Source of the DNA: Immersiella caudata
Lineage: Eukaryota > Ascomycota > Sordariomycetes > Sordariales > Lasiosphaeriaceae
NCBI GenBank assembly: GCA_030512335.1
Contig: JAULSU010000002.1
Span: 2,914,001 to 2,978,000 of the forward strand
Direction: 5' to 3'
DNA: 64,000 bases
Part shown: one piece after another, positions 35,642-48,800 of the stretch
How the letters are laid out: every line of letters starts with the position of its first letter
How positions within the stretch are numbered: the first letter of the stretch is position 1
Made by a program: the position numbers and the translations under genes
The notes under the pieces: generated by a model
What the model was told of the DNA's origin: nothing
The model's database searches: none
The model's input: only the letters and a program-made list of their open reading frames with translations

Positions 35642-37708
35642 ATGAATGAGCAAGGAGCTGGCGGCGGCCTTGAGAGCCACATGACGACTCACAGGCGACA
35701 AGACTCTAATGAAGAGCCGATACCGGCCGAAGCCGCTGCTGAGACGCGCGATCCTGCCCCGGAAACCGACGAAAAGGAAAAGATCTTCCAGGCTCTCCAG
35801 GAACTTCCGCGGGGTTCGCGGGCTCTGGAAGGTGATGGATCAGGTGCAGTGACTCCGGTGGTAGAGGTTGCACCAGGACTGTCAAGGAACCCATCTTCGT
35901 GTTCCACCAACTCGAGTGCTAGGACGACGACCAATGAATACCTGACCGCCACTGAACCAGCCCGACGACCTTCACCGCTCTCACGGTTTACTGTTTCGGT
36001 AACGCCCCGACCAGTAGAACCGCCTGTTACAAAATCTACGCTGAGCGAGCTCGACGTCCACAAGATAATACACAACCCAAAACTCCGCCATGACATTAAC
36101 TTCGATCCTGAGCTGCACTTTCGGCCAAATCTGGACGGGGAGAAGGGGAGGAGAAAGCAAGAAAAGGCGAACCAGTTCTGGACCATGCTGCAGGATCAGC
36201 TGATGCAGTTCGTAATGGATCGAGAGGGATTCCTTGCAAACCATGGACGAGACGGCGATTGGTGTCTGCCATCTCTTCTGCGAGCCGTCAAAGAAATCAT
36301 CACCACTCTAGTGCCGCAACGCGACAGGGAGCTGCTGAATGAAGGCCTGAATGTAGACCTTCTGATGCAGCAGTTCAACCGCGGCGTTGCGGACCTAGAG
36401 AAGCTTGCCTCGTGGCTTTCCGGCGTTCTAAAACTGCATTGTGCCCCTATGCGGGATGAATGGGTTGACGAGATGTACAACGAACTCAGCAACGGAAACC
36501 GCAACAACGACATGGACGAGCTGGTCAAGGGAATGCGGAGCCTGCTTAGCGTGCTGGAAGCCATGAAACTTGATGTGGCAAATCATCAAATACGGTGCTT
36601 GCGCCCTGTTCTGATTGACGATACGGTGAATTTCGAGCAGCGGTTCTTCATGAAGAAGATGCAGGCAAACCGGTTAGACATCAGCAAGGCCACCGCCTGG
36701 TACAAGGAGGCGCAGACCTACGCAGCGTCTTCATACGTCAACTCGCCCATGCCTCACCGCCAGGCTTTTGATGAAACTGCCATCTTTTTCGAGGCCCTGT
36801 CCAGACTGATATTGCCATCGACTTTCACCGACAGCTTGCCCCCCACTTTCCTGTTCGACGAAGAGCGAGTCTTCAAGCTGCGATCCGACATGTACGACAG
36901 CGTTTGTCTGGAGATTTGCATGCGAAAGTTTGATGACTTGGATGGCTTTTCGAGGTCGGTAGGTCATCTTTACTCGCAACCTGCGTACGTTCGGGAAGGC
37001 TCCCTTGGGAGCAACCGGTCATCGGCGGATTTCAACTTCAACACATCCCGTCCCTCAAGCTTGGCCTTCAGTGACCGCGGCTCCGTGAACTCGTCTCCCC
37101 GCAGTTCTGGCGGTCTGTTCGCCAACCCCGTTGTGGACCTGGCGGAATCCCGCTCCCGGTCGCAAGATCTCTACAATTCTCTCCTCGCCTTACTTCACAC
37201 CGCCGCTCCTGCAAGCCGCCCAGCTAAGAAATGGGAAGCGCTCGCACAGCCCATGGCGCTTCAGATCCTTCGCTACGTCAACTCACCCGAGCCTCTTCCT
37301 GAATTTGAGAAACGACTTGCTCGGTGGTTAACGGATGCGCAAGGTGAAATATTTCGCGAAGTCGAGTTGCATTTCCAGCAGCGGCTGTTTGGCGAGCTCG
37401 CAAAGCGTGTCAAGGAGTTTAGGAACCTCTCAAACGTCGGGCTCTTCTCGGTGGCTACTGGAGGCCGAGTTCACGGGTCTAGCCGCACGTGGGATCGTTC
37501 TGGAGAGAGGGAACACCATGCTGAATCGGGGCTGTTTGACAGCACCGCCTCGTTGCGGGATCCACGCGACGAAGCAGGCATTGAGGACATGGCGACGCGG
37601 CTCGCTCACCTCGGGATGCTGCACTGGAGGGTGTGGGGGCAGCTGGCGTACGAGGTTGACGCTGAGCTCAGCATCCCGCCAGCGAGGGATCACCGTACGA
37701 CTCGATGA
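35642..37708 (+). CDS. sok1: Sok1/T-complex 11 (TCP11) family protein
   Basis: Family linked to cAMP-PKA signalling: yeast SOK1 in high dose suppresses loss of PKA; the biochemical role is unknown. Single exon, 688 residues from ATG 35642. The frame is open 13 codons further up but only with GTG, so 35642 is chosen. Residues 1-125 are polar and Ser/Thr/Pro-rich. The TCP11 domain starts near INFDPELHFRPNLDGEKGRRK (in two parts) at about 145 and runs to about 640. It contains WCLPSLLRAVKEIITTLVP, FNRGVADLEKLASWL, HCAPMRDEWV and the ALEAMKLDVANHQIRCLRP-like segment, all typical. A Ser-rich stretch (about 445-500) interrupts it. Convergent with V-ATPase subunit a. Confidence 0.9.
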   Translation: MNEQGAGGGLESHMTTHRRQDSNEEPIPAEAAAETRDPAPETDEKEKIFQALQELPRGSRALEGDGSGAVTPVVEVAPGLSRNPSSCSTNSSARTTTNEYLTATEPARRPSPLSRFTVSVTPRPVEPPVTKSTLSELDVHKIIHNPKLRHDINFDPELHFRPNLDGEKGRRKQEKANQFWTMLQDQLMQFVMDREGFLANHGRDGDWCLPSLLRAVKEIITTLVPQRDRELLNEGLNVDLLMQQFNRGVADLEKLASWLSGVLKLHCAPMRDEWVDEMYNELSNGNRNNDMDELVKGMRSLLSVLEAMKLDVANHQIRCLRPVLIDDTVNFEQRFFMKKMQANRLDISKATAWYKEAQTYAASSYVNSPMPHRQAFDETAIFFEALSRLILPSTFTDSLPPTFLFDEERVFKLRSDMYDSVCLEICMRKFDDLDGFSRSVGHLYSQPAYVREGSLGSNRSSADFNFNTSRPSSLAFSDRGSVNSSPRSSGGLFANPVVDLAESRSRSQDLYNSLLALLHTAAPASRPAKKWEALAQPMALQILRYVNSPEPLPEFEKRLARWLTDAQGEIFREVELHFQQRLFGELAKRVKEFRNLSNVGLFSVATGGRVHGSSRTWDRSGEREHHAESGLFDSTASLRDPRDEAGIEDMATRLAHLGMLHWRVWGQLAYEVDAELSIPPARDHRTTR

Positions 37709-40377
37709 TGGCCGACAGCGTTCCAGGTGGCTCTGGGCCAAGGTTTCGCCCGATTCATTTACCTTCTCGCACTACACAGCACAGGCATTTCCCAAGGCCC
37801 GTTTCGGACTACAAACTCTTTAATCAAACGACATTGCGCAGAAAGCTAGAATTGCGCGGCCCGGCGGATGCACGAGCAAACACCACGACGTTTTTTTCTA
37901 CCTGTCTTTGTCCACGTGTTTTGTCACCGGAATACCCATATTTACGAGTTTAATATTGCATTTCTTCTCGCTCACTCTATCCTCGCGGCCTCATCAGCCG
38001 GTTGGAGGGGTAGGAGTGAGACGATTGAAGGCGGAGTTGCGAGCAAAACTAGCATTGGCGTTTTACCGGGTGGTGAGGCACACGAGTCCTCTTTACTTTT
38101 GCTCACGTTGAATTTTTATTGTCTGGTTTTATTTATTCCCGCTGTTGTTGTTCTCCTGGTGGAGAGAGGTCTCCCCCTCCATGGCAGTAGACGAGGAGAT
38201 GGACAAAAGTCACAAGCATGCAGATAGATTTTGGCTCAGAGCTTGCATTGGTTCAGTCCTGCAAACAGCAAAACAAAGAAAAGAATGTTTGTTTTTTCTG
38301 GACGGTTGGATTCCCAAAGTTTGAGGATGCGTGCCTGCTATTGGCTGGGAGTGTCGCAAGGCGGACTGGGTCGAGAAGCAAGGCGATGATGGGTTTCTCC
38401 GGTCGAATCCGAGGATATACGCCGGTGCTTGAGCGGTTCCCCCGCCGTTTCCACCGGTCTGTCGTCACTTTCTTGTGAGCGCAATCCAATATTTGCCCGC
38501 TCATCACCCTGTAGCAGTCAAGTTTGTCGCGTGAAGGCACAGCGGCAGAAACAAATCCCTGTCGGTCGTGCTTACTAGGCATTATGACCAAATGAAGAGG
38601 TTTTACGCCCGATTTTGCAGTGTCCTCCCAAGGTTCATGTCTAGGTATTACACCGTGAATGGTTCACCGCCGGCGAGGTACGCGATATTCCACCCGTGCT
38701 GGAGATTATGACGAACTAGAATTGGGTCAGAGAATTTTTGCCATTGGCGAATGTGATAGGGCAATTGGCAGCGATGCCGCCCGTGGGGGAAGAAAGCAAG
38801 AAAAGTTGGAGACGAGCTGTGCCCCGCATTGGTGGTGATGCGCCATGTTCCGAGCCGGTGCGGTGCGGTGCGGTGATGAGTGAACCAAGATCGACAGGGG
38901 TGGGAGGGTTACACCAGCCGCCGTGCGTTTGTGGGTTGTGGTGTTGGAGGGGGTGTGTGTTTATGTTGTGGAGAAGCATGACGCCCGGTTGGAGTGGATC
39001 GGCTGGGGAAGGGGAAGAGTTCGTCCCGTTGTGTGGTATTCGGATGGGGGGAATGAGTATATTCATGACGCAGATCACACATGCACGCGTGTAGTTTGTT
39101 GCCGGTTGGCCGCCCGCCTGGCTGGCGATTGTGTGTCCCCTGGACGGTGCATGGGCCATTTTTCCGCATGCGGCCGAATAAGGAACTGCACTGGAGGCGG
39201 GCTTTGGAGATGGATAGTGGACTCGATATTATCTAGAACACGGGACTTCTACGAAGCGGCAGGCTGCCTCAGTTACTCGGCAGTGCCCTTCTGCACCTAC
39301 TACCGGGCCGCCCCCAGGGTCTAAACCCTTTACTTCGGTACGAGTACGTAATGAAGAGACTGTATATCGCTCACTTTCGGGTGACGTACCCCGTGTACTT
39401 TAGTTGCGTTGTGGACGTAAACTAACAGCTTTGTCGATACCTCCTCGTACCGAATCTCACAACAAACAGCCATTTACCCCTACTCCTCGAGCTCGAGGCT
39501 CAACTTCCAACACAGCGTTCAGCCACACAACATTACCTATTATACGAACAAACCATCAATCCTTCCTGCCGGATAACTTCTCTAGGGCAACATGAAAAAT
39601 GCTCCCCAAGGAACCAACCACCCCCCCGTGCCCCCAGACGCCATGCCTCAAAAAACAAGGCTTACAACCCCCCCCCCCTCCTCCCCTCCGGCCCTTCTAG
39701 AAAGGAAACCGAGAACCCCCATCGATTCCAGGAACGTGGGATGACAGCCGCACGATCGAGGCGCAGATGCATGGCTGCAGCACAATAATTCCCGCACAGG
39801 CAGCAGACGCCCCCTTCCACACCCATCCACCTCAACCAGCCATGTGACCAGTCTCAAACTTGCTAAAGTAAAAATGGGGGCGTCCCTGACATATGGGAAA
39901 GACACATAGAAAGAGCATCGAACAAGGTTTCCCATCCACCCGTTCAAATTGCCGCCGCCCTGCTTGTCTTATATCAGACCTTGCCCCTTTCCACGCCCTG
40001 CTGCTGCTCTCGGAGATCCCGATTGCCTCCGCCCGAGCGTGAAGTCCGTCCGCTTCGGGACCCCTGGGTCTGCGTGAAAAGACGCCAAAGTATCAGTACC
40101 CGCATCAAACTATATTGAAATCACCTCACCCTCACCGAGTTAACCGGACATATCAAGGTCATCGGGCACACGCCGTCTAGCTGAGTCATGCATCAGCCAC
40201 CACAACGCATACCGGCAACAAGCACCATGGCTCAGAGAAGATGCTTGCATGTTTGCCCGCCTGCTTTGCTTTGAAGAACTCTACGACTACACAACCCCGA
40301 CTAAGGAAACCACAGTATACACTTGGTACACAGGGGGACCAAAAACAGGTCTCGCCTAACAATGCTTTGCGAATGAA
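37709..40377. other. Convergent intergenic region, SOK1 / VPH1
   Basis: About 2.67 kb between two stop codons, long for convergent genes. It contains a tandem GCGGT repeat near 38866-38880, a 14-bp perfect palindrome CCTCGAGCTCGAGG at 39485-39498 and C-rich runs at 39628-39690. No open frame is recognisable as a gene. Confidence 0.5.
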
Positions 40378-43159
40378 TTAACCCATATAATCTTTCAGCT
40401 CCTCCGACTCTTCTATCATCGTCTTGAATGAGAACGGCGCGAACGGCCAGCCTCCAAACTCGGCAAACTTGGAGAACGACTCGACCCAAGCAAGACGAAG
40501 CGAGTGAAGCTGCCATCTCGTTAGCAATCAACATCAGCGAATAATCAAAGCACAAGCGGCAGCTTACCATGGCAGACACACCCTCCATAACGATCAAGAT
40601 GATGCAGCTGAGACAGAAGAACATGTAAAAGGTGACCACGATGTAGATGGCGCCACCAATACCCGAGCCCTTGAGCGCCGGGCCAAGCGTCATGGACCAC
40701 AACACGGCCGAAAGCTGTTGATGCGCAAGCGACAGGGCCCAAAGACGAAGGTACGAGGCAGTGTGAGACACACAGTTCAGGCAAAATTCGATCGTGTGAA
40801 TGACCTGGTGGATCATCACCTCGCCAAACTCAAACTCCTCGTGCTCCTCGTCGCCGAGGTCCTGCGTGATCATAGCAACGCCCTCGTCATCACTACTGCG
40901 ACGGCCATCGATCGCGTGGCTGTTGTCGTTCTCGTCATCCTCGTCCAGAGCACTAACCCGAGATCGCTCGCCAATTCCGCGGTAACCCCTGGCCCGGGCC
41001 TTGTTGTGCTCCCACCGGAGGTAGAAGGGCTTGAGGAACAACAGAATTGGAACTTGCGCGAATGCAAGGAGCAACAGGCCGACCTGGACGTACTCCTGAC
41101 CACGGTACAGCCGAATGTCGAGAGTACCGGGCTGGAGGAACATGTAGATCAACATGTTCAACAGTCCTGGCGGCTGCAACCCACGGGCGAACCAGTCTAC
41201 AGACCACTTGTAGATGATGCAGACGACGAGGTAACCAAAGATGGACTGGAAGAAGATCATGCCGGGCACGAAGTTACCCCAGATGTCAATGGGCTTCTTG
41301 AAGTGCCTAGCGTTGATGTACGAGAAGCAGAGCGAGTACGTCATGTGAACCCATCCGAGAATGATACTCATCTTCATCTTGTAACTGTTGCTGAAGAGGA
41401 GATCATTGTCGGTGCCGTGCCATCTCCAGTCAAGACCGAAGGGATACCGGTAGTCGTCGCTGACAAGTTCTGCGGTGACGGCCTGGCCCGGGGCCCAACC
41501 CTCGGGCACCTTCCATCGCCACTGGCTGCTGAACAGAGTCATTGACTTGGAGAAGACGTCGTTGTAGATGAGACCGGTGTAGATAGAAAACGTAGCCATG
41601 ACCAGAGCAATGTAACGACCGTAGTAGACCATGGCGAAGAGTTCGAAGGTGACCTTCTTGAGCGGCTTCTCCCAATAGATCATAGCGCATGCTGCTGTAA
41701 ACATTATAACGGCGTGACCAAAATCACCGAACATGACGGCGAAGAGGAAGGGGAATGTAACGATGACAGGGATGGCGGGGTTGACCTCCTGGTACGAGGC
41801 GGTGCCGTAAGCGTTGACGATAGTCTGGAAAGCTTCCGTGAACTTATTGGTCTTGAGGTAGGTGGGTGGCTTCTTGTTGGTCCGGATCTCGTTGATGATG
41901 GACGGCACCGACAAGCCAGCCCGGTTGGTGACATCCTGCAACGTAGAACGGATGAGAGGCAGGTCGTTGGTGGGGCACCAGCCTTCTGCGATCAGGGTGC
42001 GACGGGCGCGGTCGTACGAGAACAGGTTGAGAGTGTTATAGACAGCCTTCTCCTTTCCGACCAAAACCATCCAGGCAGCGAGCGAGCGTGAGATCTGGTT
42101 GAGCTCCGCATCAAGGGTCTGCTGCGTGTTGCGGAGGACATTTTGGACATCGTTAAGTCTGTTGTTGACCTCGTGGACCTGGTCTCGACGAAGATCGCTG
42201 TTCTCGTCGACGTTGTAAACCTCAGCGCCCATAGATTCAGAGATCTTCCTGATCTTGGCCAGAATCTCTTTGCCGTGTGCGAAAATTACAAAGACATTCT
42301 TCTGGATGGCCTCATTGTTGGACGGGTCGATAAGAGGCTCGGGAATTTCGGCCTGGTTCATGTAGAGGTTGCCACGGAGCGTTCTCCACAGAATTCGCTC
42401 AAATGCCGCCACACGGTCCCTAGCAATGACCCCCGCAACGAAGCCGATGTTCATCCCGGAAAAGGAGCGCTCAACTTCCGGAGCCGAGTGGTTGTGCTCG
42501 ACGTCCTGCAACAGAGGGGCATCATCGTTGTCGGTGGACGCCCGAATCTCTTCGACGTTGCCATGTGCCCGGTCGAAGAAACCGCCAGCCTCACGCAGAA
42601 CCCATCGCCATTCGGTGAGTTCAACCTCGCGCTTCTTTAGCGTCTCGTAGCTTTCGTTGAGCGAAGAGATGCGCTGCTCCAAGCTCTGGCTGCGTTCGGC
42701 AAGCTCGTCAATCTCGGTGGTAGTCGGGGCGGCAAGGGTGTCGACGTCGAGATCCAGCTTGCGAAGAGAGATTCCAGCCTTCTCCATCTGCGCATGAAAG
42801 TAGCCTGAGGCGAGCGGTTAGTCAATCGATCGGCCGCGCCTCGGGTATGGCAAGGGGGTCAGGGGTGAAGTGCGGGATGCGGGACATACGGAGTTGGCGT
42901 TCGACATTGTCGAGACGACGGATGTCCTGGGTAAAGGCCCTTTGAAAAGCGCTGATGTCGCCATTGAGCTGCAAGGAGAGTCAGCGACTTTCACCTGGGG
43001 GGGGGAAAGGGGTGTTGCTGGCGGGCGTACATCGCGGAATTGGACGAGACCGAGCTCGCCGAGCGCGTTGACGACTTCCCGTCCGATTTCGTTGGAAATG
43101 TACAGTTGGACCATGCTCATGTCCGCTGAGCGGAACGGCGTGTCCCGCGTGGGACCCAT
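40378..43159 (-). CDS. vph-1: V-type proton ATPase subunit a (Vph1/Stv1)
   Basis: Membrane a-subunit of the V0 sector that forms the proton half-channels of the vacuolar ATPase. Four exons: 43159-43031, 42968-42890, 42804-40568, 40509-40378, giving 858 residues. Introns of 62, 85 and 58 nt are GT-AG. The N-terminus [20 protein letters not shown] is diagnostic, and the splices restore [19 protein letters not shown] and [15 protein letters not shown]. The cytosolic half runs to about 400. Eight or so membrane helices follow. The essential channel Arg is Arg756 in [15 protein letters not shown]. The last exon replaces a false read-through with [15 protein letters not shown] and a tail ending DYMG. 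Acidic loop [14 protein letters not shown] lies at about 680. Confidence 0.97.
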
Positions 43160-43781
43160 CTTGAAGCGACAGTGATGGAAGTCCGACGGCACGAGTCTGT
43201 GGTTGAGGGAAATCCAAGATCGGCTCCGAAGTTGGAGCTCTGTCGTGAGCTGACGACACGGCTACACTTGCGCGTCTCGGCAGAACTCCGGCAAGCTTGC
43301 CAAGAACCGCCACTGTGTACAAGAACAAGGGTTAGGGTTACTTGCGTGGGCCTCCTGAATCGTAAGCCTTTGCAAGCGCAAGACCCAAGGCGATGATATT
43401 CTCCATCAAGATACGAGACGAGGATGGGATTTTCTGACTGAGAAGTTGTCCAATTGAGCTGCGTTGTATTTACAAACGTGAATCATGGGTTCGCTTCACA
43501 CATGTCCTTTCGTCCTCCTCATTGTCCGAAGTTGATAAACTCCGAATGATGCATAAGAAAAAACATGCTGAACGCCATCCTTTTCCGGCAGTCCCTTTTC
43601 GTCCTTTTGTTCTCCAAACTCCGTCGCCAACGTCGGCCCATTTTTTGAACTCCTGCTTTCTCATCAATACACCGTGAAAATGCGCAGTCAACCCAGCAAA
43701 AGCAACCAAACGCCCAGATATGAAGTTTCCGACAACGCCAAGCTCGCTTGCCGTGAACGCTCAAGCCTGAAGAAAGCAAAA
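43160..43781. other. Intergenic region upstream of VPH1
   Basis: 622 bp holding the VPH1 promoter and the 3' UTR of the F-box gene, both on the minus strand. It carries the telomere-type motif at 43329-43340. Confidence 0.5.
43329..43340. promoter_or_regulatory. Telobox-like motif (GGGTTA x2)
   Basis: Two perfect tandem telomeric units, 170 bp upstream of the VPH1 start, reading TAACCC twice in the sense direction of VPH1. It is the second such doublet in the window, again near a gene 5' end. Confidence 0.4.
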
Positions 43782-45804
43782 TCAGAGCTTGCGACCAAAC
43801 ATAAAGCTCCCATACATTCCTCCGACATCAACCACGGCGACGGGTATCTTCCTCATTCCCCAGGACTCCGCCCCCATTTTCCACTTGCGCCGCCCGTCGT
43901 CTCTTGGCTGTCCGCTGGACGCATTCCTTACCATCCAGCCTCGCACACCACATTCCGAAGTCCGCCACCCCACTCGCTCAAGCACAGGCAGAGACTTATT
44001 CACCCGCTTGAACACATCTTCAGCGAGCTCAACCACAGTGAGTGGCTCGGAGAACGACTTGAGAAGAGCGCACTCGTTCCCAAACATGTAGGTTAGATCG
44101 AGGTCGCCGGACCACATGTCAGACAAGTCAAGGTACCTCAGTGTGTGAGGCACCCAGTCCACCTGCATATTTGTATCGTCCGTCTCGTCAGGGACGAAAA
44201 GTCGGTTGACTTGCTGAAGCTTGACGCCTCGCCCGATCGCAAGCTCCTCCAGGTGCTTCGTATGCGGCCGTAATAGGTCCATGTGCGAGTCGTCCATCTT
44301 GGCCCCCTTCAGACTCAGCGACTTGAGCGTCTTTGGAAGGTTAAGCAGGAGTTCGGTGATGTCCTCAGGTCCCAAAAGCTGGTCGGTTCTAGCGTCCGTA
44401 GCCACACTGAGGAATACCAAGTTTTGCGCCGCTGGATGGTTGCGCAAAAAGTCGAGCACGATCCTCGCCGAGAGCAATTTACACTTGGCGAGGTTGAGGT
44501 GAGTAAGCCGGGCGGAATGGGGAATCGACATGAGCGCCGCGTCTGTTATGCGTGTCCCAGCAACATCGAGATGGGTAAGCTTCGGAAGGCAGGGAAGAAT
44601 CCTTTCAAAAACTGCGGACGGAAGCGTCATGCACTTGTGGAAGGAGACGCGCTCGAGGGAGGGGATGCTGGGCCACTCCTCCGACACCACATTCGAGAAG
44701 GCCTCTCTGAACTTCAGCGACGTGCAGCCGCAGAAATCCACTGCCTTAATGTTCTCCAGCCCCAAGAAAAGCTTCTTGAGTACTTCGGCGCTCAAGTCGT
44801 CGTCAATGTACTCCTGCGCTAAAAACTCCTGGAGGGCAGGGGTGAGATTCAGGCATCGCAACAGCGTCTCGGAAGTCAAATTTTTGGCCTGCAACCGCTC
44901 GGCCGCGGTGGAGAAGAGCTGGGCTGGGTTGAAATGGCAGAAATCCAGCCGTCGCACCAGCGTGCCGAGAGCCTGCTGCTGCGAGATATGCATGAGGAAC
45001 TTGTGAAAGATCTTGGAGTGGGGGATGGTAATGTTGCGGTAGAGAGTATCCAAGGTGGCGTGGTGGATGGTCTTGGATGTCAGTAAAAGTGACATGAGGT
45101 CGACATTGCGCCTTGCGATGCCGTTGGGCGGCACATCGATGGCGAGATGGCCGATGATTTGGTCTGGACCAACAGTCAGCACGCTTCCAATGGTTCAGAA
45201 CGACAAGGCTCGGATCTAACTTACTGGCTATCTCAAACGGCAGGCACTCGAAGGCGCTGGTGCCCGGGGGTTTGGCGGCATTCTTTGCCTTCTTGGAGAG
45301 AGGCGTCGTCCACACCTTGTTGAGAACCTGGAGGTCGCCGAAGCTCTTGCTGGCGAGCTTGCCCTTGACGTTGATGCCCTTCCAGCCTTGGAAGCTGTCT
45401 GCCGGGGTCCAGTAGCCGAGCAGGCGGCTGTGAGGGTGGGTCGCTGGCGGCTGAAACTGGGTCTGAATCATGTTGAATCGGCCGGCGGTAGGGGCGGGTT
45501 CGGGGTTCGACGGGACGGGGGCGTCGGCGTGTTCTCCGTCGTCAACAACAGCCTCTTCGTTGGTGAGGAAGGACGAGACCTTCGAGTGCGAGAAATCCTG
45601 GGGCAGGACACTTTCGTTTTCCCTAATCGATGAAAATGAGGAGCGAGAGACCCGGTCCGGGGTGGCTGGCCGGGCCAGGTGAGTGCGGTCCACAGCCATG
45701 GTTAAGTAGTCACGGTAGTCAGGGGGGCAGTCCCTGGACATCGGGCTTGGGTGAGATGGTGTATGGTCGGGGTCGGCACGGCTGGGCTGCTGAATCACCG
45801 CCAT
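43782..45804 (-). CDS. F-box-like protein with leucine-rich repeats
   Basis: Probable substrate receptor of an SCF ubiquitin ligase; substrate unknown. Two exons: 45804-45225 and 45163-43782 across a 61-nt GT-AG intron, giving 653 residues. The splice joins LPFEIA to NQIIGHLAIDVPPNGIARRN, producing an F-box-like motif (about 187-235) with LxxLPxEI-type opening and the RNVDLMSLLLTSKTIHH helix. From about 250, LRR-type segments follow: LENIKAVDFCGCTSL, IPSLERVSFHKCMTL, LPKLTHLDVAGTRIT, SARLTHLNLAKCKL, TLKSLSLKGAKM and TLRYLDLSDMWSGD. The N-terminal 185 residues are polar. The C-terminus (from about 580) reads LERVGWRTSECGVRGWMVR, a segment I cannot name. Orthologues occur widely in Pezizomycotina as 'F-box/LRR' proteins. 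Confidence 0.85.
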
Positions 45805-48800
45805 ATGGAGAATCGGGCGTTTCTGTCGCTTCGATGGAGCTGCCTTGCCAGGTCACCAGGTCAGGTGCTCGTGATGGACGAGCGCAATGGCGACAGTGCT
45901 CAGTTGCGGTGTCCCGGAAAGTCAACGTAACGGCAGCCTAATGCTGAGACACGAGGAGGACCAGGAAGGTGCTCCCGGCACCTGTGCCTGCGTCGTGGAG
46001 CCTGGTTCGTCTGCGGCGGCGAGCTAGCTAACTCCCGGACCAGATGGACCAGGGCTGACGGGCGCAAGCAACCGTCTCACACGACGAACAGAGAGACCAG
46101 AAGGACCACAAAGTGTCTTTCTATTAGTCAAGAGTCCAGACTTTTAGGTAACGAGAAGCTTCGAGACGCGAAGGTGCGGGGAAGTTGCGAGTCTGCTAAA
46201 ATTCGGATCCGCAATCGTCGTGATCTGTCGCCCGGATGTGTCTTTATGCGGCGCGGAGCAGGGACGCAGACGCATACATATACCGTGGCACAAGCAGTTG
46301 CAGCCGCAGCCAGGAAGGGACAGCAGCTCTCCCCAAGAAAACTAGCCGATCGGCAACGACGTGTCTTGTGCGCGTAGGTAGGGGTAAGGGTAGAATACCC
46401 TAGCGGTGGGCTAGGTGTGCGTGTCAAGCAGGTACCGGGGACTTTGAACCGGCGCAGTGAAAAGGCCGGGTGCTTTGTTCGTGAGTGCGAGATCAATTAA
46501 TGGGGGGATGGAACAAAAACTTCGAAATCCGGATTGGTGGTGTTCCACAACAACATCAACAGTGGTGGTTGGTATGTATGTGGTAACGGAGCGGCGGGGG
46601 CAAACACCAACGGCAAAACGTGTTGAACTTAAATAGACAAGCTATGTCTACTCCCGAGGCGGCCCAGGAAAATTATGGAAACTAGGATGGAAAGCGAGAG
46701 GGCGAGACCGGATGAGTGAGCGGCGCCCGACGCTCTTGCCCTTTGTTCCTCCGAGAGCCGCCATCATGCGGACGGGCGAAGGCGAAGGGCTGTCACCTGG
46801 TTTTGCTGGGCCATTTCGGGCACAGGTCTGGCACCAGCTGGGCGGTTGTAGCAAGCCGCCTTGACGCTTGCCGAGCAGAGCGGTCCAGCTCCGCTCGGCC
46901 TCGCCTGGGTGCCCCAGTCTAAAGCGCAAACGTGATGGCCCGTTCGATGCCCTTGGTGGATATCATCGCGTAAAATGAGGTGGAACGGTGGTGGAATCGC
47001 CCAGGGACCAGTCCGGTCGCGGTCGCAGAACCCCCGGGCATCTTGATCAATTTTCGCCTCTAGCCAGCGTTTTAGCAGCCCATCGTTTCAATCCGCCAAC
47101 CAGATCAGCGCATCAGCGCACACGGGACCAGGTCCAGGAACAAAACGGCAGACAATGGCGGAAAAAAAAGGGAGAGGGAGTCAACATGGGACGGCCGAAC
47201 GCACAATAGCAAGCGGGCGAGCGCCATTGGGAACACGCGACGAGGCGAGTGGTTGACGACTTCGGCGCCAAGAACCGCCTCTGGTTGAAAGGATGACCTT
47301 GGATGACAGTTGCCGCCTGCAAAAGGTCGAATACCCGAGTTTCCATGACATGGCATAACATCATCGGTGTCCTGGCAGGGTCCGGTGGGTACGTAATAGT
47401 TTTGAAGTTGGAGCCCTGGCCCACCGCCGGCAGCAAGCCTGGCCAGCCGGGAGTCTCAACCGAGGACACCATCAGGCCAAGAAGGAGAAAATAAGCAGCA
47501 GAAAATTACAAGTATGTGACGTGCCAGGTCCCGTGCCCGTTTTCCATTCCAATGGCGTTGGATTTGGGAAATATGAGAATTGCAGTGAAAAAGGAGAGTT
47601 CGAATTCGCCCCTTTCCATACCGCCTCCCCTTCCCGGAATTGCGGGGAGCCACTCTGGTACCTGCCACACCGTCTCCGTCGTCTCGCCTGATGTTGCAGC
47701 TAGCTGGTGTGACGTTTTGCTGGCACCAGCCCATTCTCCGATTCGCTACAAACAGTGCATTATATTAGCTAATCACTACTTCTTGCTCTCGGGCTGTGAC
47801 CTGAGGAGACTTCCTCCCTGAACTGCAAGCTCTAGGAATCTCTGATGACGTCGCCTGTTTGTCGCCAGATTTCGCCTTCCCAAGCACACAGGCTCGGCCC
47901 GTACGGCACAACAAACATGCTGTGCGCCGTTTCTGGAGATCTCCCAATGACTCAACAGGTGGATGGTAACAGAGCATCGGGAGCTGCGAAAACTTCAGGA
48001 TCGAGAAGTGGCTAAGTTGTCAACAGCTGCTCCAGCTTCCCAAGATGCTGCCAAGTGCTGAAGAGGAGGCTTTGTTGTTCACGTGCGCATCGTCATTCGC
48101 AGGGCCGCGGCGCTTCAAGGAAGCCCCTGCGCCCCTGGCCCTGTCGAGCCAAGACTGGGGGAGCTAGGGGGGAGCCGCTTGAAGCCGTGCGCTGCCGAGA
48201 TTTCGGTTTTTTTTTTCACTTTCAACAGAAAAAAAGACGGCTGACCGTTTCTCGTTAGCCTCATCTTTCCCCACAGATCTCATCAGACCCACCTGGCACC
48301 GCCTAGCCCCTCCCTTGGACTTCCCGTCTGTTCCCCGCACCGCTTGCTTGTTTCTCTGGCCATGCTCACGAGATATCAGGCGGCCGGTGCCAGGCGCAAG
48401 CATGGGCATGTCAGCCTCCCAGGAGTGAGGCCCAGTTGAGAACAGGTCAGCCGGCCCGGGAACGCACTGCGGCCGTGCCGTAGCGCAGCGCAACGGCGGC
48501 CCCCCGAGGATGGTCGACGGAATCACGCCATGCGTTTGCTTCCCGTTTCCCCTCCTGCTCTTGCTGGGCGGTTCCAACATCTCCTCGGAGTCCCCTATAT
48601 TACCCAGACATCCGTCACGCAGCGCACACGTGCGTGTAACACGACACACGGCTGCCTCATCCACCAGCCTCGCACTGGAGCGTGGAATATGCGATGGATG
48701 AACTGGATGATGTGCGCACAACCTTTGCGAACCCCGGCTTGTGTGGTTGCTGTTGCAGTTGTAGCCACACGGCTTTTCAAAGCTTCTCCAACTCCGTGTC

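Noticed and set aside
40718..41545. 275-codon plus-strand ORF
   Set aside because: Antisense to V-ATPase subunit a membrane domain.
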